From Vitellaria paradoxa (taxonomy: Eukaryota; Streptophyta; Magnoliopsida; Ericales; Sapotaceae): DNA of 64,000 nucleotides. The position numbers and the translations under genes are program-made. The DNA lies in the NCBI GenBank assembly GCA_019916065.1, contig CM034238.1:32435721-32499720 (forward strand). The letters are read 5' to 3'. A model generated the notes under the pieces. The model saw nothing but the letters and a program-made list of their open reading frames with translations, made no database searches and was not told the DNA's origin. Of the stretch, positions 36,690-48,739 are shown one piece after another (positions within the stretch are counted from its first letter, which is position 1; each line of letters starts with the position of its first letter).

Positions 36690-37380
36690 ATTGAGTAAAC
36701 AATCAACTTGGAATTCAAAAACTAATGCTGCTATAATTGAATCTTTAAATGAGATGAAATAGCTGGACCAAACTTTCCGACTTGGAATTTTAGATCTATA
36801 AGAGCATTTTTTTCATGTCATTTGCACATGGCCTAGCTTTCATGTTCAGTATAATTAAGAAGAGCCAATCAGTCATATATTACATTAGCAAATGTAATGT
36901 CAGCTTGTGACATTATGAAGCTCCATTCTGTTATGGCAAACATCTAATAGACTGACCATATAGAAAAATACTTTATTCCCTTAAGCTATTCTGTTCTTGT
37001 ATCATCATATAAAAGAGAAATGCAGAATTAGCACAACTTAAAAAGTATTTCCTTTCAAATAAATCAACTTTGAAGTTGAATTATTAATTTATTATTGCAC
37101 TAGCATGTGAATATGACACCCCACTCCAAGCAATTGGACTTACCAAATAAACGACCAAAGTTAAGATAAGAGAAGGAGATATATGATTTTTATAAATATA
37201 CATATTAAGATAGAATGAGACATACCTTCCTGATGATAAAAAAGATACCAATCCAACAAGCAATGAAAATATATTGGTTTCAAGAAAGCTTGATACCTTG
37301 ATCGAAATTGTTCCATTAGATGTGTTTGAGGACCCTTCATGCACAGAATATTACAAATTGTATGCACAACATAAACGTAA
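36690..37380. repeat. Duplicated modules R1-R2
   Basis: R1 is at 36,730-36,970 and R2 at 37,220-37,345. The minus strand of R2 reads SIKVSSFLETNIFSLLVG and ends at AAG/GTATGT. Homology to other copies stops near 37,375. Confidence 0.75.
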
Positions 37381-37596
37381 AGGAGTACTTACCAAAAATA
37401 AATAAATGAACAAGGCACACAAGAGTTTACAAGAAAATTCTAGAGAAGTCACTGGATAAAACCTAGAGGTTCTTTTAGGAAGATTAACACAATTAACAAG
37501 TCAACATTATTTAGTTGCATGACAAACCAAAAGTTATATTGATTGAACCATTTAATCTAAGACTATGGACTAGCTTGCTTGACCCCCTCAGTTAAC

Positions 37597-37915
37597 TAAT
37601 TAAGATAGTTTGATATACATTGCTGCATCCATTTCCTAACCACTTAAACTATTAAGATAATTGTTACCTTATAATGATATCAAAGATCTGGTTTTAGGTT
37701 TTGGGTTCAAATCTCGTTATCAATGTTTGTTCAACATTTGTTCGAGTGCATTCTATTCTATTTGTGTCAGTATACTTTTCCGTTTGTCTCTTTCTCCAGT
37801 CCACCTTTAACTCGTGGTCGTCGTGAGGGGAGTATTAAAGATTACTTGATATACATTGCAAAGTCGATTTTCTTACAAGTTTAATCTTTTGTGACAAATA
37901 ATAACTTAATAATAC
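37597..37915 (+). mobile_element. TRIM-like miniature LTR retrotransposon
   Basis: About 320 bp. Left terminal repeat 37,597-37,673 and right terminal repeat 37,833-37,915 share TTGATATACATTGC and the order of the rest. Directly after the left repeat lies ATGATATCAAAGATCTGG, a decayed TGGTATCAGAGC primer-binding site, followed by TTGGGTTCAAATCTC. Directly before the right repeat lies GTGAGGGGAG, a polypurine tract. This is the layout of terminal-repeat retrotransposons in miniature, which carry no genes. The termini have lost the TG/CA ends by mutation. Confidence 0.68.
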
Positions 37916-38890
37916 TAACCTACAATAAACAATTAACCGATCTTTACTTCTTGAAAACCACCTACCGAAATGGACCAACCTTTTCGAAGTCCCGTAGTTG
38001 TTCTCAACAAGGCTTGTAATAATGCTTAAGGGTTGGATAAGGTCTTATATTAGTGATGCTTGCATCCTCTTCTTAAAATTAAGTCCTCATTCATTTGAAT
38101 TCCTTAAAATCATTTTACTTGAAAGGCAATCCCTTGAAATCTACTTACCAAAAAAAAAAAAAAATCTCTTGAAATCAGATATTGAGTGATTTTAGCCACT
38201 CTATCTGTAATAGCAGAATTTGAGTTTTAAATAACCTATCCTAATAGCAGCACACGTGCTTGTCTATAGTAAAATCGCTATTCTATCCAAAAAGTTTTGG
38301 GACTTACCAAATTCTCTTTATGTGGCAAACACAGCTACAGCAGGTTGCAATGGAGAACCCCTAATTGCACTAAATCGCAGTTTCCATAGTTTGATTCTAA
38401 TCTTGGTTTTCTACAATCTTCTTCGCTCATCAACTATAATAATAATATAATAATTAAGAAAAATTAATGATAACCATTCAAGCTGACGAAATTAATACCC
38501 CTTGGGCTCCTAAAAGTGTAGACCCTATCATCAACCTACACTTTGACTCAAGTGAAAATTGGTTAAAGACAATTACAAGACCAAGAGTGTCCTTGGATTG
38601 AGGATTTTATAAAGAAAAAGAAAATAGATGGGAAAGGAGGAACGAAAGTGGATTATAGAAAATATAAAAAATAAAGGGCATTCACCGATAAACTAGTTTT
38701 CAATTTTTATTTTTCAAATTCAATGCTTTCCTCTTCCATTTTTCACAACAAATAAAACAAGAAAAGTAATTTTTAATCCATTTCCTATCCCTTTTTGGTC
38801 ATTGCAATTTACACATGATTTGGTCATTGCAATTTTCATTCAACATGTTTTTGAGTTTGCAACTTATATATAAAGTTTTCTAAGATAGAT
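37916..38890. other. No gene recognised
   Basis: Not repeated elsewhere in the window. A minus-strand stretch near 38,300-38,400 ends in a donor-like TTTG/GTAAGTCCC but the reading matched no protein I know. A-tracts occur at 38,151-38,163. Confidence 0.45.
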
Positions 38891-38892
38891 TT

Positions 38893-41366
38893 TGTCACGT
38901 CCCGGATCTCACAACCCGAAGGGTGGGTAATAAACACACATATCATGCAGTACTATAACCATTCTATAATCAGAGCAATACAATAACCTCTAAGTGAGCC
39001 CAAGACATAAGGTATGATGACATGAGTTTAACCTTGACAGATGCCAAGTCTCTTATCCATACACTCTTCCCATTAATGCAAATCTTAGGCCTTAAGGCCC
39101 TTACAACCATATCAAATCAGTCTAGAATTGTACAATATAACAATTTCAAATAAAACTTTTACTATGAGACCAAAACTCTTGCTAAATTTAGATGGACTCA
39201 TGCAATGCACATCTAGTCCATCCCCATTAGCCCACCTGGTTGCTATGATCTATTCCTGCATCAAAATCTGTAGGGACGTGAGCACGGGTCCACTTGTGCC
39301 CACGATGCCTCCAACAAACATATATGATATGCAATAAAATCAAGCATGCTATTCATGATATGTTCAACTACTCAACATTTTATAGGGCTATAACAAGTTG
39401 CCAACATAACTACATAACCAATTTGAATTATAGCATATTTTCACACGACAATACCATAGTAAAAATTCAGTTTCAAATTAATGCCCAACTATTGAAATCT
39501 CATTCATTAATTCAAAACACATTTCATTTTCATTTTACTTTATTCTTTAATCAACACTCAACCACATAACCATATCCACAATACCATTAATTCTTCATTC
39601 AATCACATTGCCACAATCACATTATCACTTATTCATCAACCATCACTTAATCATAGTCATACAAGTCATCAGGGGTTCGGTGCATCCATAATACTGTCTT
39701 TTATGGGCAAATACCCAACGAAAACGATAAATCGAATCTATCGTTTAGGAACACAGTCCAAGGCCACAGGTAACTCATATACACACAATATTGTGGGCTA
39801 CTAACCCACTAGCATTGACACCAAACCCTGCACAGGTTCCGGGTCTTTTAACCCGAGAGGAATCTCAAAAACCTTCATATTTTTCGCACCCCACCACAGC
39901 CCCTGGCACATCATCAATCACATTCAAATTCATTCAACATATATCCACATTCATCATCATTTAGCTTCCATCATTGCGCAATCACAATTCCGCTTAATCA
40001 AGGTTCACATCTCATAGGGTTCTTCTAATTCATTACATTCATATCCCATTACAAGTTAATTTTCACTTGCTTAAGATAATCAACTCTTAATAACCTTTTT
40101 ATAACATATTTCCCTTTCTTAATCTATGCAATTAAATAAATAAAACTTTATACAAAAACATGCCACTAGACTCTTTAATAAACCTAAGGTAGAAGGTCAA
40201 AATAAACAAAATAAGGAAAATGGACCTAGGCTCGGTGGGCACCCAAGCTGGCACTCAGCCGTGCGCCCACACCTTGTGCGCCCAAGATGGCCAGGCGCCC
40301 ATGTCTTATGCGCCCAAGGTGTTGGGTGCCCAACTGTGTCTTACCTCGTGCGCCTACAGCTTGGTTCGAGTTACAGGTTTCGTGCCCTGTTTTCTGGTTT
40401 CTTGGTTTTTCACTCTTGGGACCTCAAATTGACCAAGTTAAGGTTAAAATACTTAAAATTTCATGTTTCTAACATCATCACAAGTCTCTTAGGCATCTAA
40501 AGAAACCAACAATTTGAGTTTTCATCAACTTTGGGTCAAGTTATGGATCAAAACACCATTTTCACTCTCTCAACCTATACATACATATATGTGTATATAA
40601 TTTCTATTCTCTTCCATAGATGAAATCAACACTTGAAGAAGGTTTTCTAATAGTAATCTACTCCTTGTTACACATCACATATGTAGGAAAGAAGCATTAA
40701 ATCCCTACCTCAAGTTGTAAGAAAATGGATCAACAAGAAGATGTTTTGTGGTTCCAAACTCTCAAGCTTTAATGGACTCAATCCTCTCTCTCCTTGATCC
40801 AAACTACAAATAAATCACATTGAAGAGTTCCTTGAGTGTCCAATTACACTCTTACAAGATGGATTTGATTTTCATTTAGGTTAGAAGGACCTACCTTCAA
40901 ATTTTCCACCCGATTTCCTTTTCTTCTTCTTCCTTGTTCTTCCTTTGCTTCTTCACCCAATTCTTCCTCTCCCAACAATACCTCTCTCTCTCTCTCTCTT
41001 GCATCATACAAACAAAAATATATATTTAAACCAATATTTTAAATCCCTGACAGTAAATTTCAGATTTTCTCATCACCCCTAACTAGATATAGGTTCATAG
41101 GTGAGAGGGGTCGGCTGAAAAATCCAGAGCAACCCATACCTGTCAATTCTACTGCACGTTGGACGCCCAAGCCCTTCTCAGGTGTGCGCCCAAGGTGATC
41201 TCCTCCTGCACACTTGCTACAATATCATCTTTTGATTGTCTAACCCATCTTTTTCAAAGTTCTTAACTCTAAAGCACCATTAATGATCCATATTATTAGA
41301 TTAACATAACATTACTTCCAAAATGTACCAAAACCATAAATTTAGGTTAATACAAAAGTCCGGGGT
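38893..41366. mobile_element. Repetitive insertion with GTCACGTCCCGG / CCGGGGTATT termini (class uncertain)
   Basis: Begins TTTTGTCACGTCCCGGATC followed by ACCCGAAGGGTGGG and ends AAAGTCCGGGGTATTTG, so the tips are imperfect inverted repeats. The right border is sharp: module R6 sequence resumes at 41,367. Inside are poly-purine-free, AC-rich DNA, a GC-rich patch with repeated GCGCCCA words (40,240-40,370) and a (CT)n tract at 40,982-41,000. Similar GTCACG-CCCCGG starts are frequent in plant LTR-type repeats, so a solo LTR or non-autonomous element is possible. Three overlapping short frames at 40,220-40,500 come from the GCGCCCA repeat and are not genes. Confidence 0.5.
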
Positions 41367-42660
41367 ATTTGTTAGTTCATACTCTTTTACACCTCCTTCA
41401 AAAAACAATTGACTGCATAGCTCTGCCAGGCACGACTAGTCCAATATGACTCATACAATGTTCTCCACACTATCTTAAAGTTTGAATATCTGCAAAAATG
41501 TTAATTGCATAATAAGAATCGTTCTTTTCGATCTTTAATCGCTTGTCTTATAATTTGACTCATCGAATGTACGTTTTTTGAATCTTTAAATGACATGGAA
41601 TAGTTGGACCAAACTTTTTGACTTGGAATTTCCAATCTATAAGAGCATTTTTTCATGTCATTTGCATATGGCCTACCTTTCATTTCGATATAATTACGAA
41701 ATGTCAATTAGTCATGGAGTACATCAGCAAATATTGTGTCAGCTTATGACATTATGGAGCTTTGTTCTATAGCGGCAAGCATTTAATGGACTAACCACAT
41801 AAAAGAATACTTTGTCCCCCTAAACTATTTTGCTACTGCATTCTCATATAAAAGAGAAATGTAGAATTAGCGCACCTTGAAGAGTATTTCCTCTCAACAA
41901 AATTAACATGAAGTTGAATTATTAATTTATAATTGCACTAACAAGTGAACAAGATAGCCCACTCTAACCGACTGGACTTACCAAATAAATGACCAGAGCT
42001 AAGAGAAATCGGAGCCAAAAGCGAGAGGAGATATATGATGTTTATAAATAAACATACATATTAAGAGAGAACGAGACATATCTTCCTGATGATAAAAAAG
42101 GTGCCAGTCCAACAATTAATGAAAACTTACCATTTTCAAGAAAGCTTGATGCCTTGATTTAAAATGGTTCTATTGCATGTGTTTGAGGACCCTTCATACA
42201 TAGAGAATCCTACATTATAATTCACAAAATTTGAATAAAGTTTGCAGTGAATAAGCTGATAACTAACACAATATTATCTAACTGAGATTTTCACTTATCC
42301 ACAAAATATGTAACTTATCCAAGTTCCTGCAGCGCAAAGAATATTTCAAAGCCTTAAACATTAGCACAACAGGCAAACATGCTACAGGGGTTTAACTTTT
42401 CACGTAACTTCTGAAATGATAAAATATAACACATACTCGGAAATTACAACATATCACAACTAATTGTGAAAAAAAAAAAAAGAAAAACTATTGGCTAAAA
42501 ACCATCATTTTGCTCATTTCACTTTCAACAAACATTAATGCATCAATTCAAAAAGAATTTCATTTGAAAACATTTCCAGGTCAACAAAAGTTAGAGGATA
42601 TTTAAGGTAAATGGCAATATATAACGTGCCATTCAACTAAGTTAACAAAACTAATTATAA
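41367..42660. repeat. Duplicated modules R6(part)-R1-R2-R3-R4
   Basis: R6 fragment 41,367-41,575, R1 41,580-41,810, R2 42,075-42,200, R3 42,215-42,430, R4 42,490-42,660. Here R6 joins directly to R1, skipping R7-R8, which shows a deletion or unequal exchange relative to the other units. This R2 copy has a stop near its start on the minus strand. Confidence 0.75.
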
Positions 42661-43400
42661 ATTTACCAATACTCTAATGGGATTGTTTTATGATGAGTTT
42701 AGATTTTTGGGAGCATATATTTTGTCAACAGATGTTCGATTTTTATCTTCCATGAAGTCTAGAGATGGATCATTTTAGCCTTTCATATGGAATTCTGGAT
42801 TGAACTTCTTTCATCTAATATATTAAGCTTTCAAAAAGTCACTAATAACAATAATAATGATGATAATTCTTTGAAGTTATGGAAGCCTGCGTAAACTCAA
42901 TCCCCCCCTCCCTTTCACCCCCAGCAAGACAAAGAAGCAAAAGAAAAGGAAAAAAAAAAAGACAAAAATTCACTTCTCTACATGAAAAAAACACGCAAGG
43001 AAAATGTTCTGTGAGCAACAACCCAGATTTATAAGTAGAGTTGCCACCCTTTTCTAAGGATGTAGCTTTGCCACCACCTTACTTAATGAATAGGTCACAA
43101 TCTTTAGACAACTAGGAATGAATATCATAAAAGTGGCAAATTTTACCTTTAAAAAAGCTGCCGATCACTAGTTGTACATGCAGAATTTGGGGAGCTGAAT
43201 TTCTTCACTCAGAGGGGGAAGAGAAAACATGTGCAAATGTTAGAATTTTAATTAACACAAATTATTAAGAGAAACATAATAGAAACAAATGTGTAACCAT
43301 TTCAAACCACATAATACTATATGTTCAACATAACCAGTAAAAATGTGCTAACACTTCAATGTTGGAGAAATGTAGCTAAGGATTCTTACTCAAAAGAAAA
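42661..43400. other. No gene assigned; one plus-strand exon-like stretch
   Basis: Plus strand 42,664-42,840 reads GLFYDEFRFLGAYILSTDV then a stop before PFIWNSGLNFFHLIY, peptide-like in composition but not recognised. The remainder has an A-tract (42,949-42,960) and C-rich CCCCCCTCCC. No other feature is seen. Confidence 0.35.
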
Positions 43401-45950
43401 AAACACTTCAATGTTGGGGAAGCATCCACGGCCTTAGATGCCAACCCAACAAGGAGATATAAAAGAAATAAAACCATTAAACCAGCAGAAATCAACAGAT
43501 TATAGATCCAATAGATGCAATATTCCAGCACACAGAGAACCAACCATCAACCCAATAACAACTTTAGCCGAAGGTGATCAACAATAGCAACATCAAATTA
43601 ATTCGCTCAGTAAAATTCCCGTTTGCAGTACAAAGTGCTGCAAATTCATGCACTAAGAAATCCAGATCAGCAAATACATGTCCAGCCTGTATAGTACCAA
43701 ACCACGTACCACACACAACCAATACTACATTCATAATATAGTTCACCACACATCAACATAATCAGACTAGCAACTAAAATACCATGCCAAGAATCACGAC
43801 CTTGCATATGGAATGTGAACAGCAACAAGTACCACAACACCCCACAAAACAAACTCAGGGATGAGTAATTTGCAGCACACTTTAAAGAACACAAGTGAAA
43901 GGATAAAGGAAGTAGATTGCTTATTTAATACCCATAGCATTATTTCACACAAGCATGGTACCCAAAGCATTATGCAAACTGCTCATCACAGCAGAAAATG
44001 AAGCAGATCATACAAATTCATCACACCATAGTCAGCGGCTTCATCAATCTTCTCCAAATCATCAAACACCCTGGAAGAAGTATCCTAACTCCAAATGACA
44101 ACCTCCAATCAAATCTTCAACATACCAACAGCTGCACAAATCAAGACTAGCAACAAATCAGCTCCCAGCCGCATCCAGATCAGCAGGAAACACAGCATTA
44201 AGGAAATCCAAAGTTGTCGAACCACCGGAAATATTAATACCAAACACCAAGAAACAGGCATCGAATCAGCAAAGTCATTAAGATGGTGTCACAAAGCAAT
44301 TCTAGATCAATACTAAATAGCATAGAAACCAGATTAGCAGATATTGCCAACATTGAACCAGCTATAAGCACCCACTGATTGAAGGATCATCATATCAAAT
44401 GAATCGGCAAATCAGCAACTTTCGCATCACTGAGCATCGTGAACCACACCAAAAGCAAAAGTGACAAGCAAATGCCCCAAGTGTAGCACCCAATCAGACA
44501 TAGCTAGGGCAATTAGCAACAAACAGGTACAGAATTGACATCATAAAATTGCAAGAACCATCCCATCTCCAAACTACCAACATACATCAGTATCCCATAC
44601 TAGAGTTTCAAAGCTAGACCAGCCATACCACATCATGCATCTCAGATAATTGAAACAAAGAAATCTGAAGTACCAAGAGCTGCATTCAAACCTCAGAAAC
44701 CAATCCAGTATACAGGGAAAAAGAGAAACATTAACCATGCATTAAACCAATAGAGGGAACAAACAAAAACCAGCATCCACACATCAGACCATCAATCATG
44801 CAGCGGCATTTAAAGAGCATTAGAGAGGAACCAGCAAATAAAAATCTCAGTAAAGACATCACGCTCAAGCACACCAGTATGGTGCATTTTGTCCACCAAA
44901 ACAAATTCCACCAAAGCACTTCAACAAAATATTCCAACCCAACTTAGACACTAGCATGAATTTGCAGATATTCCAACAAATCCCAGAAGCTACAACATAA
45001 TACTGATTGCCATCAATCTATATTTAGTCCAGAACCTGCAAGAAGATAATAAACCTAAACAACAGCAAGACCACATTAAGTGCAAATCAAAACAATCTGC
45101 AAACCATAGGCTCAAAGCACCAAACACACCCAGATTGCCACACCAATCCATCAGGAACAGAACCCTCCAGGAGCATATTCCACCAGCCACCAACCATCAT
45201 TAATCTTTATCAATCACCTGCTCAAAAACACTAAGCATACTTACCAAAAAAAAAAAAAAAACACTAAGCATACCACTGTCAACATCTGTAGAAAAGCCCC
45301 ATTCAAGAGCTATCTCTAGCAATGAGCAGCCAACAACAAATTAAGAACAAACGGGACTAATCCTGCAGCAAATCATACAACTAAATGACCATGCTGCAAC
45401 GTAAGGAAATTTGGAAAATTAGGAAGAAGCATTCCAACTAAACGACCATGCTACAACATTCCAAGCAACTAATCTTATCAGAAGGAAAATTAGGAAGAAG
45501 CACTGCCCAGTGTACTACCCAACCCCTCCTTTTTCCTACACTCCTTTTCTTTTCAAGTTCATCAGTCAAAGTAATTTTCTCAACCAAAGGGTTAGGATAG
45601 ATTGGGGCCAAAAGACAATCAGATAAAGGAGATAAATTTGCTGCATTACTTGCGAAGACAAATCATTTGAACTAGCATTATTACACCTCCCAAAATCAGT
45701 ATTCTCTGGACTCTGCTGCTGTATTTGAGCAGAATTGTTAGGAATAGTAGGCACAACCTCGGACAATCCATTTTCAATTTGAAGAACAGCATCATCCGGA
45801 AACTCAAAGGAGCCGGGTGACCTTTTCCCAACATCATCAACATCCAGCTCTCTTTCAATTCCAATGTTTGCACCAGAATTAATTTTATCACCATTTAAAA
45901 CATCAAAGGATTGGTAGTAAAGCAAACCGGAATGGGATTAGAATCCTTGA
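43400..45950 (-). mobile_element. LINE fragment (ORF1 tail plus G/T-rich spacer), inserted in polymerase epsilon block 2
   Basis: On the minus strand the first part (45,950-45,566) is open in one frame after an initial stop and gives an acidic, Q/N-rich peptide (FDVLNGDKINSGANIG, FEFPDDAVLQIENGL), like the variable tail of plant LINE ORF1. It is followed by about 2 kb of G/T-rich minus-strand DNA resembling 2.7-4.0 and 5.4-6.9 kb. The right border at about 45,950 falls inside the polymerase epsilon exon encoding IKKRYAVFN, whose other copy (114-257) is uninterrupted. The LINE assignment is from context and composition and is moderate only. Confidence 0.45.
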
Positions 45951-46504
45951 ATGAAAGGGTTCCATAGTCATTAAAAACAGCATATCGCTTCTTAATTAAA
46001 ATTCATTCTCTCCTTAGAACCTGGAAGAATCATCGCTTACATGCCAGAAAGGGCACCCAATAATCAATTTGAAAATGAGAAAAAAAGAAAGAAAAACAAT
46101 AAACAATGTATTTTATTAGATTAAAATCAAAATCCATTGTTCAACATTAGCTTGTAAGGTCATCCTTCATCCTATTTACCTTGTATTATCCAACCACTTC
46201 AAATTCAATCGAGCATTCATTGTGTTTGTACATGTTTTATTAATAAGACCTCTGAGTGTCGGCAAGAAATAACAGTTGAAAGCAGAATGCATCAAAAAAT
46301 CATTACTGTCAAAAAATATAGCTTCAATAAAGCAAGCACTAGATAATGCATACAGAGGACAACAAGAAATTGAGAAAAGGAAGTTAATTTTCACCTGACC
46401 TGGTGCTGGTCATTTGTGTTGTTCATTGCAACATCAAGCATAAAGCATAACACAAGGATAAGAAATTGTCAACTGCTTTTTGGAGTTTTCGAAATATATG
46501 GTCC

Positions 46505-46541
<37 letters not shown>

Positions 46542-47345
46542 TGCTCAGTGTCTTGAATTATACACCATGCAAAGCAGACCAACGGTTAATTTCTTCGAAA
46601 TCAAAGTGATACCTAAGATGCCTAAAAACATTGTATGGAATTATTGATAAACAACAAAGAATTTACAACAAAAAGATAGAAAAATAATATAAACATTAGA
46701 ACTTATGATATACAATGGATTAAACAATAATGTGAACTGGTAAAAGAAAATGTACACTTTGTTTTGAACATATAGTTCTCTGGAAATGATCCAGGTAAAG
46801 CACACCACGTAACATTTGTGTCTATTTCAAGTGGTCATCTAATTTTTTCAACTAGTAAACAAGCATTTTGAATGATCTTTGCACCAATATATGTAACTAC
46901 ACCTGTCATTTCCATAGAGTACCATCTTGCACCCCTGAACTAAAACCATGTGAAGGATATATTTTCAGATAACAAAGTATAATAGGGAACCAAAATCATA
47001 CACAAAATCATGAAACTAGATAATAACATGACTCACTTGCACATCACATATCTATGGAATGAATTCAAAATACGCTTGTGAGCCAACTGCAAATAATCAT
47101 AAAGTACTACCATTTCTTGTAAACATTACATGCAAGGCTATTTTACTTGTGACTAAAGAAGGGCTAGAAACCATCACAAATTTACTGAATTAAAATATCC
47201 GAGGTGAAGAAAATAGAAGCAACAGAGCTCAAGCGATCATATTTGTGCTTCTTGAATCTTTATAGAATTTCCACAAGCCTTTGCTTCTGGTAACTTTCCC
47301 TTCCAAACCTTATTGAGGCCTTTGTAAAGACTGCTTGGAATTCAT
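45951..47345 (-). pseudogene. POL2A: DNA polymerase epsilon catalytic subunit, palm/fingers exons, block 2 (unprocessed pseudogene)
   Basis: Same exon order as block 1: about 47,205-47,345 (YKGLNKVWKGKLPEAKA, GNSIKIQEAQ, without the stops of block 1), about 47,040-47,125 (MVVLYDYLQLAHKRILNSF), about 46,765-46,930 (YSMEMTG-type, LPGSF-type), 46,393-46,490 (LTISYPCVML then a frameshift then AMNNTNDQHQ), about 46,175-46,262 (TLRGLINKT, then frameshift) and 45,951-46,040 (IKKRYAVFN) where the insertion cuts it. Some sites are better preserved than in block 1, others worse, so each decayed on its own after duplication. This block lies 45 kb from block 1 in the same orientation. Confidence 0.83.
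46507..46539. repeat. 33-base poly-A tract
   Basis: Uninterrupted A run in an intron of polymerase epsilon block 2. Block 1 has only a short A-run (724-732) at the same intron position, so it is a homopolymer expansion and not a retroelement tail. Confidence 0.9.
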
Positions 47346-47359
47346 AAATTAACTATTGC

Positions 47360-47955
47360 TATAATTGAATCTTTAAATGACATGGAATAGCTAGACCAAA
47401 CTATGCGACTTGGAATTTCAGATCTGTAAGAGCATTTTTTTCATGTCATTTGCATATGGCCTATCTTTTATGTTTGATATAATAAAGAAAAGTCAATTAG
47501 TCAAGGATTACATCAACAAACGTTGTGTCAGCTTATGACATCATGGAGCTTTGTTCTATTGTGGCAAACATTTAATCGACTGACCACATAGAAAAAATAC
47601 TTTGTTATTGTATTCTCATGTAAAAGAGAAATGTAGAATTATCGCAATTTGAAGAGTATTTCCTTTCAACGAAATCAACTTAAAGTTGAATTATTAATTT
47701 ATAATTGCATTGCCAAGTGAACAAGACACCCCACTCTAAGCAATTGGACTTACCAAATAAATGACCAAAGTTGAGAGAAACTAGAGCCAAAAGTGAGAGA
47801 AGGAGATATATGATTTTTATTAATAAATATACATATCAAAAGAGAAGGAGACAAACCTTCTTAATGATAAAAAAGATGTCAGTCCAACAAGTAATGAAAA
47901 CTTATTGTTTTCAAGAAAGCTTGATGCCTTGATCGAAAATGGTTCTATTGCATGT
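47360..47955. repeat. Duplicated modules R1-R2, last copy
   Basis: R1 47,365-47,600 and R2 47,850-47,955. The minus strand of R2 reads EPFSIKASSFLENNKFSLLV, open throughout. Homology to the other copies ends at about 47,955 with GTGAGTTTAAAATG, a word repeated at 48,072. Confidence 0.78.
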
Positions 47956-48735
47956 GAGTTTAAAATGGAAAATCAGTACTACCATCTTCCCAAACTTCCA
48001 GCTCATAATAAGAAATTCCAATCTAGCAAGATAAATTATCCAAAAAGCAATTATTCAATAATATCACCGCAGGTGAGTTTAAAATGCTAATATAGCAAGT
48101 AACAAATGACCATAAGAAATACTGTTAGTTTATTAGGTTTCACCAGGTTGTTGTTGGCATTTCAGGCATATTTATTTGTATGATACTGCAAAACATTTTT
48201 GAATATACATTTAAAATATATACATCAATTGGAATACAAATTTTCATGCATTCCCCCTCTTGTTCTCAACTAGTATTATTTCAAATAATTCTTTTCCAAC
48301 ATTCACTGTGCAAACAAACATGTATACGACAAAATCAACAAACTTACCGATGGCCATGTGCAATGCAAGCCATGAAAACCTGGGAAAAAAAAAAAAGAAA
48401 AGCTTTAAATTATGTCTGAATGGTGGTGACAAGTGAAATATGCAAAACACGTTATGTTATGCATTGTGAACTTAAAGAAATGGCATATAACTTAAAGACT
48501 TGGCAATGCACAAATTTAAATAATCAAACCAAGTAAAAAAAATTTAAATATAGATTATGGGAAACCTTACCTCCTAAAGACATGGATCTTCCAGACCGTG
48601 GCTAAGTTCTTGCTCTACTAGAATTTAGCATTTGAAAAATATCTCCCTACTTCAATGCTAATAAATAAATCTAAATACACATTAAATTTTAGGCCTAAAA
48701 CTTGGAGTCAATTAAGGGCCCCCCTCCAACATGAA
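47956..48735. other. No gene recognised
   Basis: AT-rich. The short frames at 47,905-48,090 and 48,180-48,419 have no family resemblance. A poly-A run is at 48,381-48,392. Confidence 0.45.
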
Positions 48736-48739
48736 CTCC

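Noticed and set aside
40220..40500. Three overlapping plus-strand frames rich in Cys/Pro/Ala
   Set aside because: All three frames are open across the same GCGCCCA-word patch, which is a composition effect inside a repetitive insertion.
44095..45193. Minus- and plus-strand frames of 67-73 codons rich in Leu/Cys/Trp/Phe or Gln/Ser
   Set aside because: Same strand-asymmetric composition; frames occur on both strands over the same bases.
46507..46539. Poly-A as a retroposon tail
   Set aside because: The same intron of the paralogous block has a short A-run with identical flanks, so it is a homopolymer expansion with no insertion attached.
24714..47345. One very large functional polymerase epsilon gene spanning the window
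   Set aside because: The C-terminal exon lies between two copies of the palm exons, with stops, a lost catalytic residue and most exons missing, so the pieces are not one gene.
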